Source of the DNA: JBHELB01 sp041859045
GTDB taxonomy: Bacteria > Hydrogenedentota > Hydrogenedentia > Hydrogenedentales > SLHB01
Length of the DNA stretch: 64,000 bases
NCBI GenBank assembly: GCA_041859045.1
Contig: JBHELB010000067.1
Coordinates: 94,025 to 158,024, forward strand
Direction of reading: 5' to 3'
Position numbers and translations under genes: made by a program. Shown here piece after piece: positions 54,249 to 63,166 of this stretch (its first letter is position 1; each line of letters begins with the position of its first letter). The notes beneath the pieces are model-generated. The model searched no databases. It saw only the letters and a list, made by a program, of their open reading frames with translations, and had not been told where the DNA came from.

Positions 54249-55224
54249 AGTACCCCAGGGCGGCGTAGCTGACCGACGTGTTCGGTTTGTCGTTGATGCG
54301 TCCGGATGTGTCGTAGGCTTGAAGCAACCCAATCGCGTTCGGGGGCAGCAGCCGCATAAACAACGCCACTGCATCCACTCCCTCGAAATCGTTGCCGGTC
54401 TCTTTCAGATAGAGATTGAGCGCCTCGACTTTCCGCGACCGAATGATGTCGAAAAGCTCAAAGTCGAGTCGCCCGATGTTTTCTAGGATGTTCTCGCGGA
54501 AAGGGTGATACCCGAAACTGGGTCCGTAGGTTGTCAAATTGGCGGACAACACCAGGAGAGTTCGAGGCCCGAGCACACGCTGTATGGTTTCCGCCGAATC
54601 CTCAATCCCCGCCACGTCGAGTTGTTTGTCCGCTGTCCGGAACCGCCCGATCACCAAGGGAACTAGCTTGAACGTTTGCAGTTGCACCTGGAGAAAAGGC
54701 AACGGCACTTCGTACCCATGCTCCCGCTCGTGGAGGGCTACCCGCCGCACTTCAGGGTCGCGGTAGGCCCGTTCCCCGTACACCAGCGAACGCAGGCTGA
54801 TACGGTTATCACGAGTGAGTTCGCGCAGCACGGGACCCTCGAGGGGAATCGCGCCGAGGGGCGTCAGGAATTGCTCAACGCCCGGGATCGAGATTCCGTC
54901 GAAGGACACAAAGTGTCCTGGCGTCATCACAACGACTCGATCGTAGTCCCCCTGCTTCACCCCCTTGAATGCCGCGCCCATGAACTTTCCAGCGATTGGA
55001 TAAGCGGCAGCCGGCACGATGCAAGCGGTGAGGCGTCCAGGTGCCGGACTTTCTTCCGCCTCGCTAAGGTAGGTCTGTGCCGCGGCGCGCAACTGCTCGG
55101 CATCGGCGGGATAAAACACACCCGCTCCTGCGGGGAGACGTGTTGTGGTGCGTGCCGCCTGCGCAGACACTGTGCAGAGCAGAGCCACCGTGAGTCCAAG
55201 TCCAAAAGCGGCGCGAACGTACAT
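54217..55224 (-). CDS. Secreted MEMO/AmmeMemoRadiSam-B-like protein lacking usual metal ligands
   Basis: The 335-residue protein has an N-terminal signal peptide (RAAFGLGLTVALLCTVSAQA) and the MEMO fold pattern: GVFYPADAEQLRAAAQTYL, TPGHFVSFDGISIPG, HGYEVPLPFLQVQLQ and the closing YAALGYF. The residues usually His-Ala-Gly in IVPHAGY are here IVPAAAY (A72), and SSDxxHY is SANLTTY (N229, T232), so two conserved histidines and an aspartate are replaced. H104 remains. MEMO proteins are normally cytoplasmic; a signal peptide is unusual. AGGAGG precedes the ATG at 55224. It lies 17 bases after a glycosyltransferase gene. Confidence 0.78.
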   Translation of the reverse strand: MYVRAAFGLGLTVALLCTVSAQAARTTTRLPAGAGVFYPADAEQLRAAAQTYLSEAEESPAPGRLTACIVPAAAYPIAGKFMGAAFKGVKQGDYDRVVVMTPGHFVSFDGISIPGVEQFLTPLGAIPLEGPVLRELTRDNRISLRSLVYGERAYRDPEVRRVALHEREHGYEVPLPFLQVQLQTFKLVPLVIGRFRTADKQLDVAGIEDSAETIQRVLGPRTLLVLSANLTTYGPSFGYHPFRENILENIGRLDFELFDIIRSRKVEALNLYLKETGNDFEGVDAVALFMRLLPPNAIGLLQAYDTSGRINDKPNTSVSYAALGYFSPAQSPPSQ

Positions 55225-55241
55225 GGGGCCTCCTCGTGCGA

Positions 55242-56396
55242 TTACCTGGCAAGCGCGTTGACGATCTGCGCAGCGCGTTGACAATGGGTGTGTTGTTCGA
55301 GTACGCGGCGACGGGCCGACTCGCCCATCGCGCGCCGCGCTGCAGGATCGGCAAGCAGACGGGAGTACGTCTCCACTGCTTCCTCGGCGGAGGGCACCAC
55401 GACAAGATCGCGCCCAATGTCGAACCAGGTCTCAAGCCCGGGGTAGGGGTTGCTGACGATACAGCATCCCATGGCGGCGAGTTCGAAGGGGCGCATAGAC
55501 GACGAGGCGAAGACGCTGGCGTGCGCTTCGCGGACAATATTGAGGTTGATGCGGCTGCGTGCGCAGGCCTGCCGAAAGACGTTGAAGGGAACATCGCCGC
55601 CGTATTCCGTTCGTCCCCGTTCTCCATCGAAACCGCGTCCTGAAAACACGAATCTCTTGTCGGCGAGGCGCATGCTCGGCTCAATGAGCATCGCGCGAAT
55701 CCAGGCTTCCCGAAATTGCGTGCCGAACCCGTAAAAAAGAACATCCGTATCGGGTTCGGCCTCGATCGTTCGGTAGAGATCGGGGTCCACCCCCCAATGT
55801 ACGGTCTCCACCCACTTCGCGCCCAGTTCTCTTAAATCGTCCGCGCCCCCAGTCGAATTACAGAAGACGCCATCGTATTCCGCGAGGGTCGCGTCCTGAT
55901 AGATATTAAAGCCGGAGGCAAATCCGCCAAATCGCGGCAGACTCGCGGGCACATCGCCGTCGAAATAGTAAAACGGCACCCCATATCGCGCCCGCAGACG
56001 TTGGGGAATTCCAGAGAGGTGATTCACCGGAACGGTGAAGACGATAACGGCGGCAATATCCTTTTCGGTCTCGAGGACTCGCGCGAGATGTTGCTCCCAA
56101 CGCGGCTTTATCCAGTGATCAATCAGTCCACGGGTGATCTTCGCCCCGAGTCCCTGACGTGACAGCGCCGCCCCTTTTCCCGACACCTTCCGGACCGCCG
56201 CGTACGTTTCACCCTCCACCCGGCACGGGTTCGGATACGTGCGCCACCACGGGGTTGTAATGGCGGAGCCTTGGTAGGGGATCGCGATTAGGTCGTGGCC
56301 GAGTTCGTAAAGGCCCTTGAAGAACTGCCACCACGCCGGGGTACAGCCGTAGCCGTAGTCCAGGTCAAGGGTGCTACACACGCACAGCAGCTTCAC
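55242..56396 (-). CDS. CgeB-like glycosyltransferase (group 1 type)
   Basis: The protein, about 384 residues from the GTG at 56396 (GGGAGG seven bases ahead), has a GT-B architecture. The late region has FVFSGRGFDGE, RINLNIVREAHASVFASSS and RPFELAAMGCCIVSNPYPG, typical of the CgeB/DUF3880 group, where the Glu of FE contacts the nucleotide sugar. It probably transfers a sugar to a surface polysaccharide or protein. It lies 17 bases before the MEMO-like gene on the same strand. Confidence 0.82.
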   Translation of the reverse strand: MKLLCVCSTLDLDYGYGCTPAWWQFFKGLYELGHDLIAIPYQGSAITTPWWRTYPNPCRVEGETYAAVRKVSGKGAALSRQGLGAKITRGLIDHWIKPRWEQHLARVLETEKDIAAVIVFTVPVNHLSGIPQRLRARYGVPFYYFDGDVPASLPRFGGFASGFNIYQDATLAEYDGVFCNSTGGADDLRELGAKWVETVHWGVDPDLYRTIEAEPDTDVLFYGFGTQFREAWIRAMLIEPSMRLADKRFVFSGRGFDGERGRTEYGGDVPFNVFRQACARSRINLNIVREAHASVFASSSMRPFELAAMGCCIVSNPYPGLETWFDIGRDLVVVPSAEEAVETYSRLLADPAARRAMGESARRRVLEQHTHCQRAAQIVNALAR

Positions 56397-56546
56397 GAGT
56401 CGTACCTCCCTGTCCACGCCAACAGCGTGAACTTGGCCATCGTATCAGGCGGTCGGCGTTCACTCAACCGTGCGGTTGACCTGTTTTGGAATAGGGGGTA
56501 GACTAGAATCTGTTTCTGGCAGGGATGGGAAAAGAGGGTGTTTTCC

Positions 56547-56987
56547 ATGACTCTTGCGGCAGTGGCTATGTGGTTTTTCGTCTTGGTATGTGCCGGACTT
56601 GGCGCGCTTGGCCTGCTGTCGCCGGGCGCGATGCGCCGGGTAATCGGCACTTTTTTGAAGGACACCCCCGTGCGCATTTTCGGGGTCTTGCTGATGATCG
56701 GCGGGGCGTTGCTTTTTGCCTTTGCCGGCGGCACGAAACTGCCGGTTTTTGTGCAGGCAATGGCGGTTTTTTTGTTTATTGCCGGGGGCGTTCAGATCTT
56801 GATCCCGACGTTTGCCGTGCTGGTCAATGAATGGTGGCTTGAGAAGACCGCTCTCTGGATTCGCTTCTCGGGATTGGTCTATCTTGGAGTTGCGTGCGCC
56901 TTTTTCTATGCTGCCAAAGACATCAAGTCTCTTCCGGCGGCCCCGCCGACAGAGATCGTAGCCCCAGCACAGGAATCGGCAAAGTAA
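56547..56987 (+). CDS. Small hypothetical membrane protein
   Basis: The 146-residue protein has four hydrophobic helices (e.g. MWFFVLVCAGLGALGLLSPG and AVFLFIAGGVQILIPTFAV) and a short C-terminal tail rich in Pro and Ala. GAGGG precedes the ATG at 56547. I recognise no family. It is convergent with the DUF420 gene, four bases apart. It is not obviously part of an operon. Confidence 0.7.
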   Translation: MTLAAVAMWFFVLVCAGLGALGLLSPGAMRRVIGTFLKDTPVRIFGVLLMIGGALLFAFAGGTKLPVFVQAMAVFLFIAGGVQILIPTFAVLVNEWWLEKTALWIRFSGLVYLGVACAFFYAAKDIKSLPAAPPTEIVAPAQESAK

Positions 56988-56990
56988 CCC

Positions 56991-57404
56991 TCAGAAAACA
57001 TACAGCATCAGGTAGATCAGTACGCCCGTCACGGAGACGTACATCCACACCGGCCACAGGTAGCGCGTGATGCGAGTGTGGGCCTCAAACCGACCGCGCC
57101 AGGCAAACCAGACGGCTGCAAGGATAAACGGCGTCATCAACCCTGCCAGTGGCGTATGAGTTCCCAAGATGATGAAGTACACAACACGCCATATTCCTTC
57201 GCCCGTATATCGCGTGGACCCTGCGGAGTAGTGGTAGTAGAGATACGACGCCAGAAACGCGCCTGAACACATCAACCCCGCCAACATCCAGCGCCGATGG
57301 GCCGCCTGTCTGCCGCTGGCGATGCTTAGTCGGCCGCCGAGCAGGCAGAATGCCGCCGAGGCGTTGAGAATTGCGTTTATTGTGGGCAAGACGGGAAAAG
57401 ACAT
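56991..57404 (-). CDS. DUF420 membrane protein (oxidase-assembly type)
   Basis: The 137-residue protein has about four membrane helices, the N-terminal pattern LPTINAILNASAAFCLLGG and conserved histidines (HRRWMLAG, YLYYHYS, THTPLAG, HTRITRYLWP), as in DUF420/CtaM proteins linked to cytochrome c oxidase maturation. The neighbouring upstream gene is a SCO protein, which supports a role in copper or heme delivery to an oxidase. Oxidase subunits are not in the window. Confidence 0.8.
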   Translation of the reverse strand: MSFPVLPTINAILNASAAFCLLGGRLSIASGRQAAHRRWMLAGLMCSGAFLASYLYYHYSAGSTRYTGEGIWRVVYFIILGTHTPLAGLMTPFILAAVWFAWRGRFEAHTRITRYLWPVWMYVSVTGVLIYLMLYVF

Positions 57405-57489
57405 CTCAACCTCAGATGGTTAAGCGCGTGAATCGACGCCATGGCAGCCAGATAATCGGCAGACGGCGAACCGCCGTACCGCGCACATA

Positions 57490-58119
57490 TTAGTCGCGGA
57501 CCTTTTGCTCCGCGAGTTGGGCAATATCTCGTGCCAACCGGCGGACCTGAGCGCGGTCGGTGCCGTCGTAGTACCCACGGATCCGGCGGTTCGAGTCAAC
57601 AAGCACGAGCAACGTGCTATGGGCCAGCGGCTCATCCGGAGTTCCCAGACGGAGTCCTTCGCGGGCAAATGCCTGAATGATCTCGGTCGAGCCAGTGGCA
57701 AAGCACCACCTTTCGGATGAAACCTCGAAACGCTCCAGGTAGCGCGCGAGAACTTCGGGAGTGTCGTTTGCGGGATCCACTGCAAACGAAAGCAGGCGGA
57801 CATTTGCCTCGCCCCGAAAACGGCGGCAGAGATAGGCCAAACTCTCGCTGACCGTCTCACAGGATTTCTCACAGTGCGTGTCGAGGAGACTCGCCACCCA
57901 GACTTTCCCTTTGAGGTCCTTTGAACCGACGGGCGTGCCCTGCTGGTCCACTAGGGAAAAATCGGGTACTGCGTTAAGGATAGGGAGGTCAGGCCCTGAC
58001 TGCGCGCGCGCCTGCCCCGCGTTGGATGTCCACGTCCACGCCGCCGTGCCCCCCAGCGTTAACACCAGAGCCGTCATGCAGGCTACTAGTGCCGTGCGTC
58101 GGATCGAACTGGCCGCCAC
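57490..58119 (-). CDS. SCO1/SenC family copper-chaperone protein
   Basis: The 209-residue protein has an N-terminal membrane anchor (about residues 9-28) and a thioredoxin fold with the SCO CxxxC motif in DTHCEKSCETVS (C83, C87) and a later His in PLAHSTLLVLVDSN. SCO proteins insert copper into the Cu-A centre of cytochrome c oxidase. The start is GTG at 58119 with GGAG about 12 bases upstream. The next gene encodes a DUF420 protein, 85 bases on. Confidence 0.88.
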   Translation of the reverse strand: MAASSIRRTALVACMTALVLTLGGTAAWTWTSNAGQARAQSGPDLPILNAVPDFSLVDQQGTPVGSKDLKGKVWVASLLDTHCEKSCETVSESLAYLCRRFRGEANVRLLSFAVDPANDTPEVLARYLERFEVSSERWCFATGSTEIIQAFAREGLRLGTPDEPLAHSTLLVLVDSNRRIRGYYDGTDRAQVRRLARDIAQLAEQKVRD

Positions 58120-58474
58120 TTGCCCCGCTCCTTCCTTTCGCCTGATACCGGTTCACGCCTCCCCGCGAGACGCGATACGGCAAAATCAGGCGACTGGTTC
58201 AAACGCTATGATACCCTATTTCGGAGGGATTGTGCAAATTCCAAATAATTCCCGTCTTGGGATAGGGGAGTAAGTAAAGGGAATTTGAGCAGATGCGGCG
58301 TGGCGATGTTGTCATTTTTGTCAATAAATATCTTGGGCTTGAAAAAGATCCCGTCCCTGTCATCTAATATAGGGAAGTTGCCGTTATGTCTCCCAGACCT
58401 GCAACTTCTGCGCAGGACTGGGCATTACATAGGAAAACCTGTACCGGGGCTTGCCGGCAGGAAGGGGACGGGAA
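58120..58474. other. Divergent intergenic region between SCO and ECF sigma genes
   Basis: No convincing gene is present in this gap of about 355 bases. A minus-strand promoter candidate for the SCO gene is at 58208-58237. For the sigma gene I found only weak -10-like elements (TAATAT near 58365) and no clear -35. AT-rich sequence near 58300-58375 is the most likely plus-strand promoter area. Confidence 0.45.
58208..58237 (-). promoter_or_regulatory. Candidate SCO/DUF420 promoter
   Basis: TATCAT (58208-58213) as -10 and TTGCAC (58232-58237) as -35 on the minus strand, 18 bases apart; the -35 is weak. Confidence 0.4.
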
Positions 58475-59149
58475 ATGCCGGAAGGGAATGCGGACATTCA
58501 GTTGAAGGCCCGTGCTCAATTTCTCCGGGTGTATTCGCCGGAGGGGACCCCATTCTCTGAGCAAGGCGACGAAGACCTGATGCTGGCCCACGCGGCAGGG
58601 TCGGAGAAAGCCTTCGAGGAGTTGGTTCGGCGGCACCAGAAGGGTGTGCTGAACTACATTTACCGGATGGTTCAGAACCGTCAGGTAGCCGAAGAGTTGA
58701 CCCAGGAAGTATTTGTGGCTTTGGTGCGCAACGCCGAGCGGTACCAACCTTTGGCCAAGTTCACGACGTATCTGTACGCGATTGCGTCGAACGTGGTCTC
58801 CAAGGAGTGGCAGCGCCGAAAGCGGCGCCCGCGTTTTTTCAGTCTTTCCGCTTGGGGTTTGGGCAAGCAGAGCGAGCCCGAGCCTGACCCGCTGACCTAC
58901 GTCGGTGACGAACGGGCCGACACCTTTGAAGACTGCACCCGGGCGGAAGTGAAAGAGGCGCTCGAAGCGGCGTTGTTGGAAATTCCGGCGCACCATCGCG
59001 AGGCGTTTGTGTTGCATCGGTGCCAGGACCTTTCTTACGAGGAAGTGGCGCAGATCACGGACTCTCCCATTGGGACAGTGAAATCGCGCGTTGTGCGCGC
59101 CGAGCGGGCGTTGCGTCCGTATTTGGCGGCGTTTCGCGAGTATATTTAG
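58475..59149 (+). CDS. ECF-type RNA polymerase sigma factor
   Basis: The 224-residue protein has sigma region 2 (FEELVRRHQKGVLNYIYRM, VAEELTQEVFVALVRN, FTTYLYAIASNVVSKEW) and region 4 (EIPAHHREAFVLHRCQDLSY and GTVKSRVVRAERAL), without regions 1 or 3, as in ECF sigma factors. It directs RNA polymerase to a regulon controlled by the zinc-finger anti-sigma encoded 15 bases on. A GGGG-rich stretch precedes the ATG at 58475. The ECF subfamily was not assigned. The N terminus has a short extension before region 2. Confidence 0.92.
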   Translation: MPEGNADIQLKARAQFLRVYSPEGTPFSEQGDEDLMLAHAAGSEKAFEELVRRHQKGVLNYIYRMVQNRQVAEELTQEVFVALVRNAERYQPLAKFTTYLYAIASNVVSKEWQRRKRRPRFFSLSAWGLGKQSEPEPDPLTYVGDERADTFEDCTRAEVKEALEAALLEIPAHHREAFVLHRCQDLSYEEVAQITDSPIGTVKSRVVRAERALRPYLAAFREYI

Positions 59150-59164
59150 GACGATCGGAGTGCT

Positions 59165-59830
59165 ATGAGGCATCATCGAGCTCGATATGACCTGCTGGCC
59201 TACGCTGAGGCGTTGGTCGATGGGAACGCGCCCGTTTCGGTAACGGTCGCGCGCCACGTTGCCCAGTGCAGCGTGTGCCGAGCCGAATTTGAGGCCATTC
59301 GCCGTTCGTTGGTGGCGGCGCAAAGTCTTCCCGAGCCCGAGAGTTCCTCCGACCTCACTGCGCGAATTCTGCAGGCGGCGTCGCAAGAGCGTTGCCGTAT
59401 CCGCGAAGCAAATCCCCAGTCTCCGCGTTATCTCCGCACCGCCGGATGGTTGGGCTTTGCGGCGGGGGTGGCCGCGATGGCGGCGGTCATGTTTCAGGCC
59501 GCGTTGGGTGGTCCGCCCGCGCCGACGCCATCCGCGTGGGCAACGGCGCAATCCAGCAGGGTGGAGCAGCGCCCCACGGAAGATGTGCGACGCGATGCAA
59601 CGACGATGCTTGCCTTGGCCCGCGCGGTGGGCGATCAGGCGGAGGCGCCCGCGAGCGTATGGGAGCTGGAAAGTCGGCGAGAACTGATCGCACGCGAAGG
59701 GGACTTGCGCGCCGGACTATTGGCGCTGGAACGGAATCCCGGGTGCGAGCGCGCCTCGCGCTTGGTGCATTCAAGTATCCCGCGTCAGACGGAAGCTCTG
59801 AAGACACTTTACGCCCGGCAAGGCTTTTAG
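59165..59830 (+). CDS. Zinc-finger anti-sigma factor
   Basis: The 221-residue protein has HVAQCSVC (H31, C35, C38), the H-x3-C-x2-C motif of zinc-binding anti-sigma domains, and a membrane helix at about 91-114 (RTAGWLGFAAGVAAMAAVMF). It should hold the sigma factor of the upstream gene at the membrane until a signal releases it. It is 15 bases after the sigma gene and 11 before a DUF4097 gene, consistent with one operon. The extracytoplasmic part has no obvious sensor. Confidence 0.85.
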   Translation: MRHHRARYDLLAYAEALVDGNAPVSVTVARHVAQCSVCRAEFEAIRRSLVAAQSLPEPESSSDLTARILQAASQERCRIREANPQSPRYLRTAGWLGFAAGVAAMAAVMFQAALGGPPAPTPSAWATAQSSRVEQRPTEDVRRDATTMLALARAVGDQAEAPASVWELESRRELIAREGDLRAGLLALERNPGCERASRLVHSSIPRQTEALKTLYARQGF

Positions 59831-59841
59831 CCGGAGCCGGC

Positions 59842-61773
59842 ATGAACGCGGCACGCCGTTGGACGTTTCTGGCAATCTCAACACTTCTTTTGTGTGGATT
59901 CCCTGGCGTTTCCTCGGCACAGGAGAGCGGGGTCGGCCGCGTTAATTCCTTTCTCGATGCTCTCAACCGAAGCCTCACCTATCTCGGCGAAAAGAGTGAG
60001 AGCCTTTTCGCTCCCAAACTCGCACCGATGGATGAATACCGCGTCGATCCCTTTTCCGGGCTCACGAAGGTCAGTCGCAATGTCAACAACGCTTATCCCG
60101 CGCGTAAGGACGTGGCGGTTTCGGTAACGAACGAATTTGGCTCGATTCGTGTGCAGGCTTGGGATAATCCTGTCGTGAAGGTCGAGGCGGTGATCACGGT
60201 GGGAGCCGGTGACCCTGAAACTGCGGGCCGGATTCTGGCGGGAGTGGAGGCTGCCGCGGTAGAGGCGGCGGGGACGCTCGACGTCCGTAGCCGCATTCCT
60301 GACGTGCGTGCTTTGGGAACGGTCGTGGTGGAGGTGAACTACGTGCTCACGGTTCCCCGGGGCGCGTCTTTGAATTGCTCGAACACGTTTGGGGATACCT
60401 CGCTCCAAGGTCTGTCTGGCGCAGTTGCGCTGGACGCTCGCTATGGGGTGGTCGACCTGCGCGATCTGGCGGGGCCGGTGACGGTCCGTGCACAGGGCGA
60501 GTTCCCGTTGACGGCGCAAGGGCTGCGTCAGGGCGGCGGGTTTGTACTCCGGGGGACACAGGCCGAGTTTACTGGGGTGTCTGGGGCGTTGAAGGTAAGC
60601 AATTTTCACGGGAGTCTGACCTTACGTGGGCTTCCGCCGGAATGCGCGGTCGACCTTCAGAACGAGAGTGGCCCCATTCACGTCTATCTGGAGCCTGCGT
60701 CGGCGCCGGATCTTTCTGCAAGCGCCTTGTTCGGAGATGTCTCAATCGACTCCTCGGGCGATAAGGTGACTCGTGGGCATGTGGTCAGCGTGCAGCGCAG
60801 GGAAGAGAAGGCAAAACAGCGGCTTCAACTGCATACCTCCTTTGATACCGTCTACATTCACCGCGAAGCGGCCGCGTCCGACGCTGCGGCCGCGCCTGTT
60901 CCGGAGCGCAAGACGTTTGATCGCAGTTTTGACCCCGCACCGTTGACGATCGCGGAAGGGCTTCCGATCCGAATCACCGCCACACGAGGCCAGGTGCGTG
61001 TGACCGGCGCAGATACGGACCGAGTAACCGTCCGCGCGCGCGCTGTCGTTGAAGTGGCGTCGTCTGATGCCGCCAAAGCCGCTTTGGAAGCGCTCGATTG
61101 TGCGCTGGAGAGAAATGAAGAAGCCGCCGTCATAGAGACCTCGGCGCAAGGCGATTTTGCGGCCTTGGGGTGCTCCAGTTTTCGCGTGGACGTGACGGTG
61201 GAATGTCCGCGCACCAGTCCGGTGATTGTCAAAACGCAAAACGGTGATGCGTTGGTGACAGATCTCGGCGCGGGAGCAACTCTGGAGGCCGGAAAAGGGA
61301 CACTCATTGCGCGTCACGTCAAGGGAACGCTTCACGTGACCGGTGCGGAGGGGAGCGTGGATATTTCGGAGTGTGAGGGACCGGTGAAGATCGCGCTGAC
61401 CAAAGGGGATATCAAGACCCGGGCGATCTACTCGCGGCAGGAGATTGAGGCGGGACAGGGCAAGACGTTTGTCGACGCTCCGCTGGGAGAAGTAAGCGCA
61501 CGGCAACAATCCGGGGAAGTGCGGATCGTTGCCGCGGATGGCATTCGCGGCAACTGCGATGTGACGTTGGAGAAGGGAAACTTACGCCTGTTGGCCGCGC
61601 CCAGTTCCGACGCCGCGTTTACTCTATTGGCGGAGAATGGAGAGATTTACGCCAAGGACCTTGTCTTGACAGGGTCCATCCGAGGGGGCGTACGCCAGTT
61701 TATGGGGCAACTCAACGCGGGTACGTCCAAAGTCTCCCTTACGACGAAGAATGGCGACATTTTCATCGACTAA
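59842..61773 (+). CDS. Exported DUF4097-type beta-strand repeat protein
   Basis: The 643-residue protein has a signal peptide (RRWTFLAISTLLLCGFPGVSSA) and a long series of beta strands with repeated motifs such as VTNEFGSIRVQAWDNPVVKV, FGDTSLQGLSG, VKTQNGDALVTDLG and KGTLIARHVKG, as in the DUF4097 (YvlB-like adhesin) family. It starts 11 bases after the anti-sigma gene. The repeats suggest a beta-helix. In such operons the DUF4097 protein is often a target or sensor; its role here is not known. Confidence 0.82.
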   Translation: MNAARRWTFLAISTLLLCGFPGVSSAQESGVGRVNSFLDALNRSLTYLGEKSESLFAPKLAPMDEYRVDPFSGLTKVSRNVNNAYPARKDVAVSVTNEFGSIRVQAWDNPVVKVEAVITVGAGDPETAGRILAGVEAAAVEAAGTLDVRSRIPDVRALGTVVVEVNYVLTVPRGASLNCSNTFGDTSLQGLSGAVALDARYGVVDLRDLAGPVTVRAQGEFPLTAQGLRQGGGFVLRGTQAEFTGVSGALKVSNFHGSLTLRGLPPECAVDLQNESGPIHVYLEPASAPDLSASALFGDVSIDSSGDKVTRGHVVSVQRREEKAKQRLQLHTSFDTVYIHREAAASDAAAAPVPERKTFDRSFDPAPLTIAEGLPIRITATRGQVRVTGADTDRVTVRARAVVEVASSDAAKAALEALDCALERNEEAAVIETSAQGDFAALGCSSFRVDVTVECPRTSPVIVKTQNGDALVTDLGAGATLEAGKGTLIARHVKGTLHVTGAEGSVDISECEGPVKIALTKGDIKTRAIYSRQEIEAGQGKTFVDAPLGEVSARQQSGEVRIVAADGIRGNCDVTLEKGNLRLLAAPSSDAAFTLLAENGEIYAKDLVLTGSIRGGVRQFMGQLNAGTSKVSLTTKNGDIFID

Positions 61774-61858
61774 TCGCCAAACGGCGATTGATACGGATTC
61801 CCCCGCATGATACGCTCTCCGCGTTGAGAAAATGGTCCGCAACAAAGAGGGAAATCTC

Positions 61859-63142
61859 ATGAGCAAGCTCGCTGTTCTGGGAGGCAAGCCTGTGCGCGCA
61901 AAGTCTAAGAAGTGGCCGCACTGGCCCATCCACGACGAGAAAGACCTCCAGAATCTTGTTGCCATGACAAAGACGGATCGGTGGTCTTACGACGGTCCGA
62001 CGGAGTGGAAGTTCGCGGACCGTTTTAGCGCGTATTTGCGCTCAAAGCACGGGCTTTGCTGCGCCAATGGCACGGTAGCGCTTCAAATGGCCCTTGAAGC
62101 CTTGGACATCGGCGCGTATGACGAAGTGATCGTCCCTGGAATGACCTGGCAGGCGACCGCTGCTGCCGTGTTGGATGTCAACGCCGTCCCTGTACTGGTT
62201 GATGTCGAGCCGGAATCCTGGTGCCTTGATGCCGTCAAGGCCGAGGCGGCCGTTACTCCGCGCACCAAGGCCATCATCGTGGTTCACCTGTATGGCTCGA
62301 ATCCGGACATGACCAAGATTCGCGCGCTGTGCAAGAAGCGCGGGTTGGCGTTGATCGAAGACTGCGCTCACCAACACGGAACCTTCTGGAAGGGGGCGGG
62401 TGTCGGCACGCTGGGCGACGTGGGGTGTTACAGCTTCCAGGAAAGCAAGGTCATGGCGAGCGGGGAGGGAGGCTTTAATACCTGCCAGAACAAAACCCTT
62501 TTCGAACGCCTGTACTCGTTGCGTAATTGCGGGCGAGGCTATCAGGGCGATTTCACAAACGCCCTGCAATCGGGGAACTATCGTCTTACCGAGTGGCAGG
62601 CCGTTATGTTGGACGGCGCGTTGCGCCGACTCGACGCCCAGGTCAAACATCGCGATGCGAACGCGCAGTATCTGAACAGTCTGCTGCGTCAGATTCCGGG
62701 AATCCTTCCGCTCAGCCGACGTAAGGAAGTGACTCAACAGAGTTACTTTAACTTCGGGTTTCGCGTGAATCTTCCGGAACTGGGAGCAAAGGGAATCACC
62801 AATTCTCAGTTCGCCGCCGCGCTTGGCGCGGAGACTGGGCTTGATTTTGAACCGCCGTATGAACCGCTGAACCGATGCAGCCTATACCGTCCGCATACCA
62901 AGGCGCGCTATCGCATCAGCGCGGCGTACTGGAAGCAGATCGATCCGCGGCGCTGGAAACTGCCGATGTGCGAAGATGCTCACTTTGCCTCGGGCGTGGT
63001 GGTGCATCACCACATGCTCATGGGTACGCGGAAGGATATGGACGATATCGCTTTGGCGGTGCAGAAAGTGGTTGAGAATATCACCGAGGTGAAATCTGCT
63101 CCGGGTGCAAAGAGAAAAGCATACCGCGCACTCGTGCGCTAA
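61859..63142 (+). CDS. DegT/DnrJ/EryC1/StrS-family aminotransferase
   Basis: The 427-residue protein is a PLP aminotransferase of the DegT family: CCANGTVALQMALEALDIG, VPGMTWQATAAAVLDVNAVP, ALIEDCAHQHGTFWKGAGVG, and YSFQESKVMASGEGGF with the PLP lysine K197. These enzymes make amino sugars or inosamines. GAGG precedes the ATG at 61859 by eight bases. No sugar biosynthesis genes are adjacent, so the product is unknown. Confidence 0.9.
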   Translation: MSKLAVLGGKPVRAKSKKWPHWPIHDEKDLQNLVAMTKTDRWSYDGPTEWKFADRFSAYLRSKHGLCCANGTVALQMALEALDIGAYDEVIVPGMTWQATAAAVLDVNAVPVLVDVEPESWCLDAVKAEAAVTPRTKAIIVVHLYGSNPDMTKIRALCKKRGLALIEDCAHQHGTFWKGAGVGTLGDVGCYSFQESKVMASGEGGFNTCQNKTLFERLYSLRNCGRGYQGDFTNALQSGNYRLTEWQAVMLDGALRRLDAQVKHRDANAQYLNSLLRQIPGILPLSRRKEVTQQSYFNFGFRVNLPELGAKGITNSQFAAALGAETGLDFEPPYEPLNRCSLYRPHTKARYRISAAYWKQIDPRRWKLPMCEDAHFASGVVVHHHMLMGTRKDMDDIALAVQKVVENITEVKSAPGAKRKAYRALVR

Positions 63143-63166
63143 AAGGCGACGGAATGTCGGCAGCAG

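Noticed and set aside
59392..59841. 150-residue upstream extension of the DUF4097 protein
   Set aside because: It overlaps the anti-sigma gene in another frame; the signal peptide begins at the ATG at 59842.
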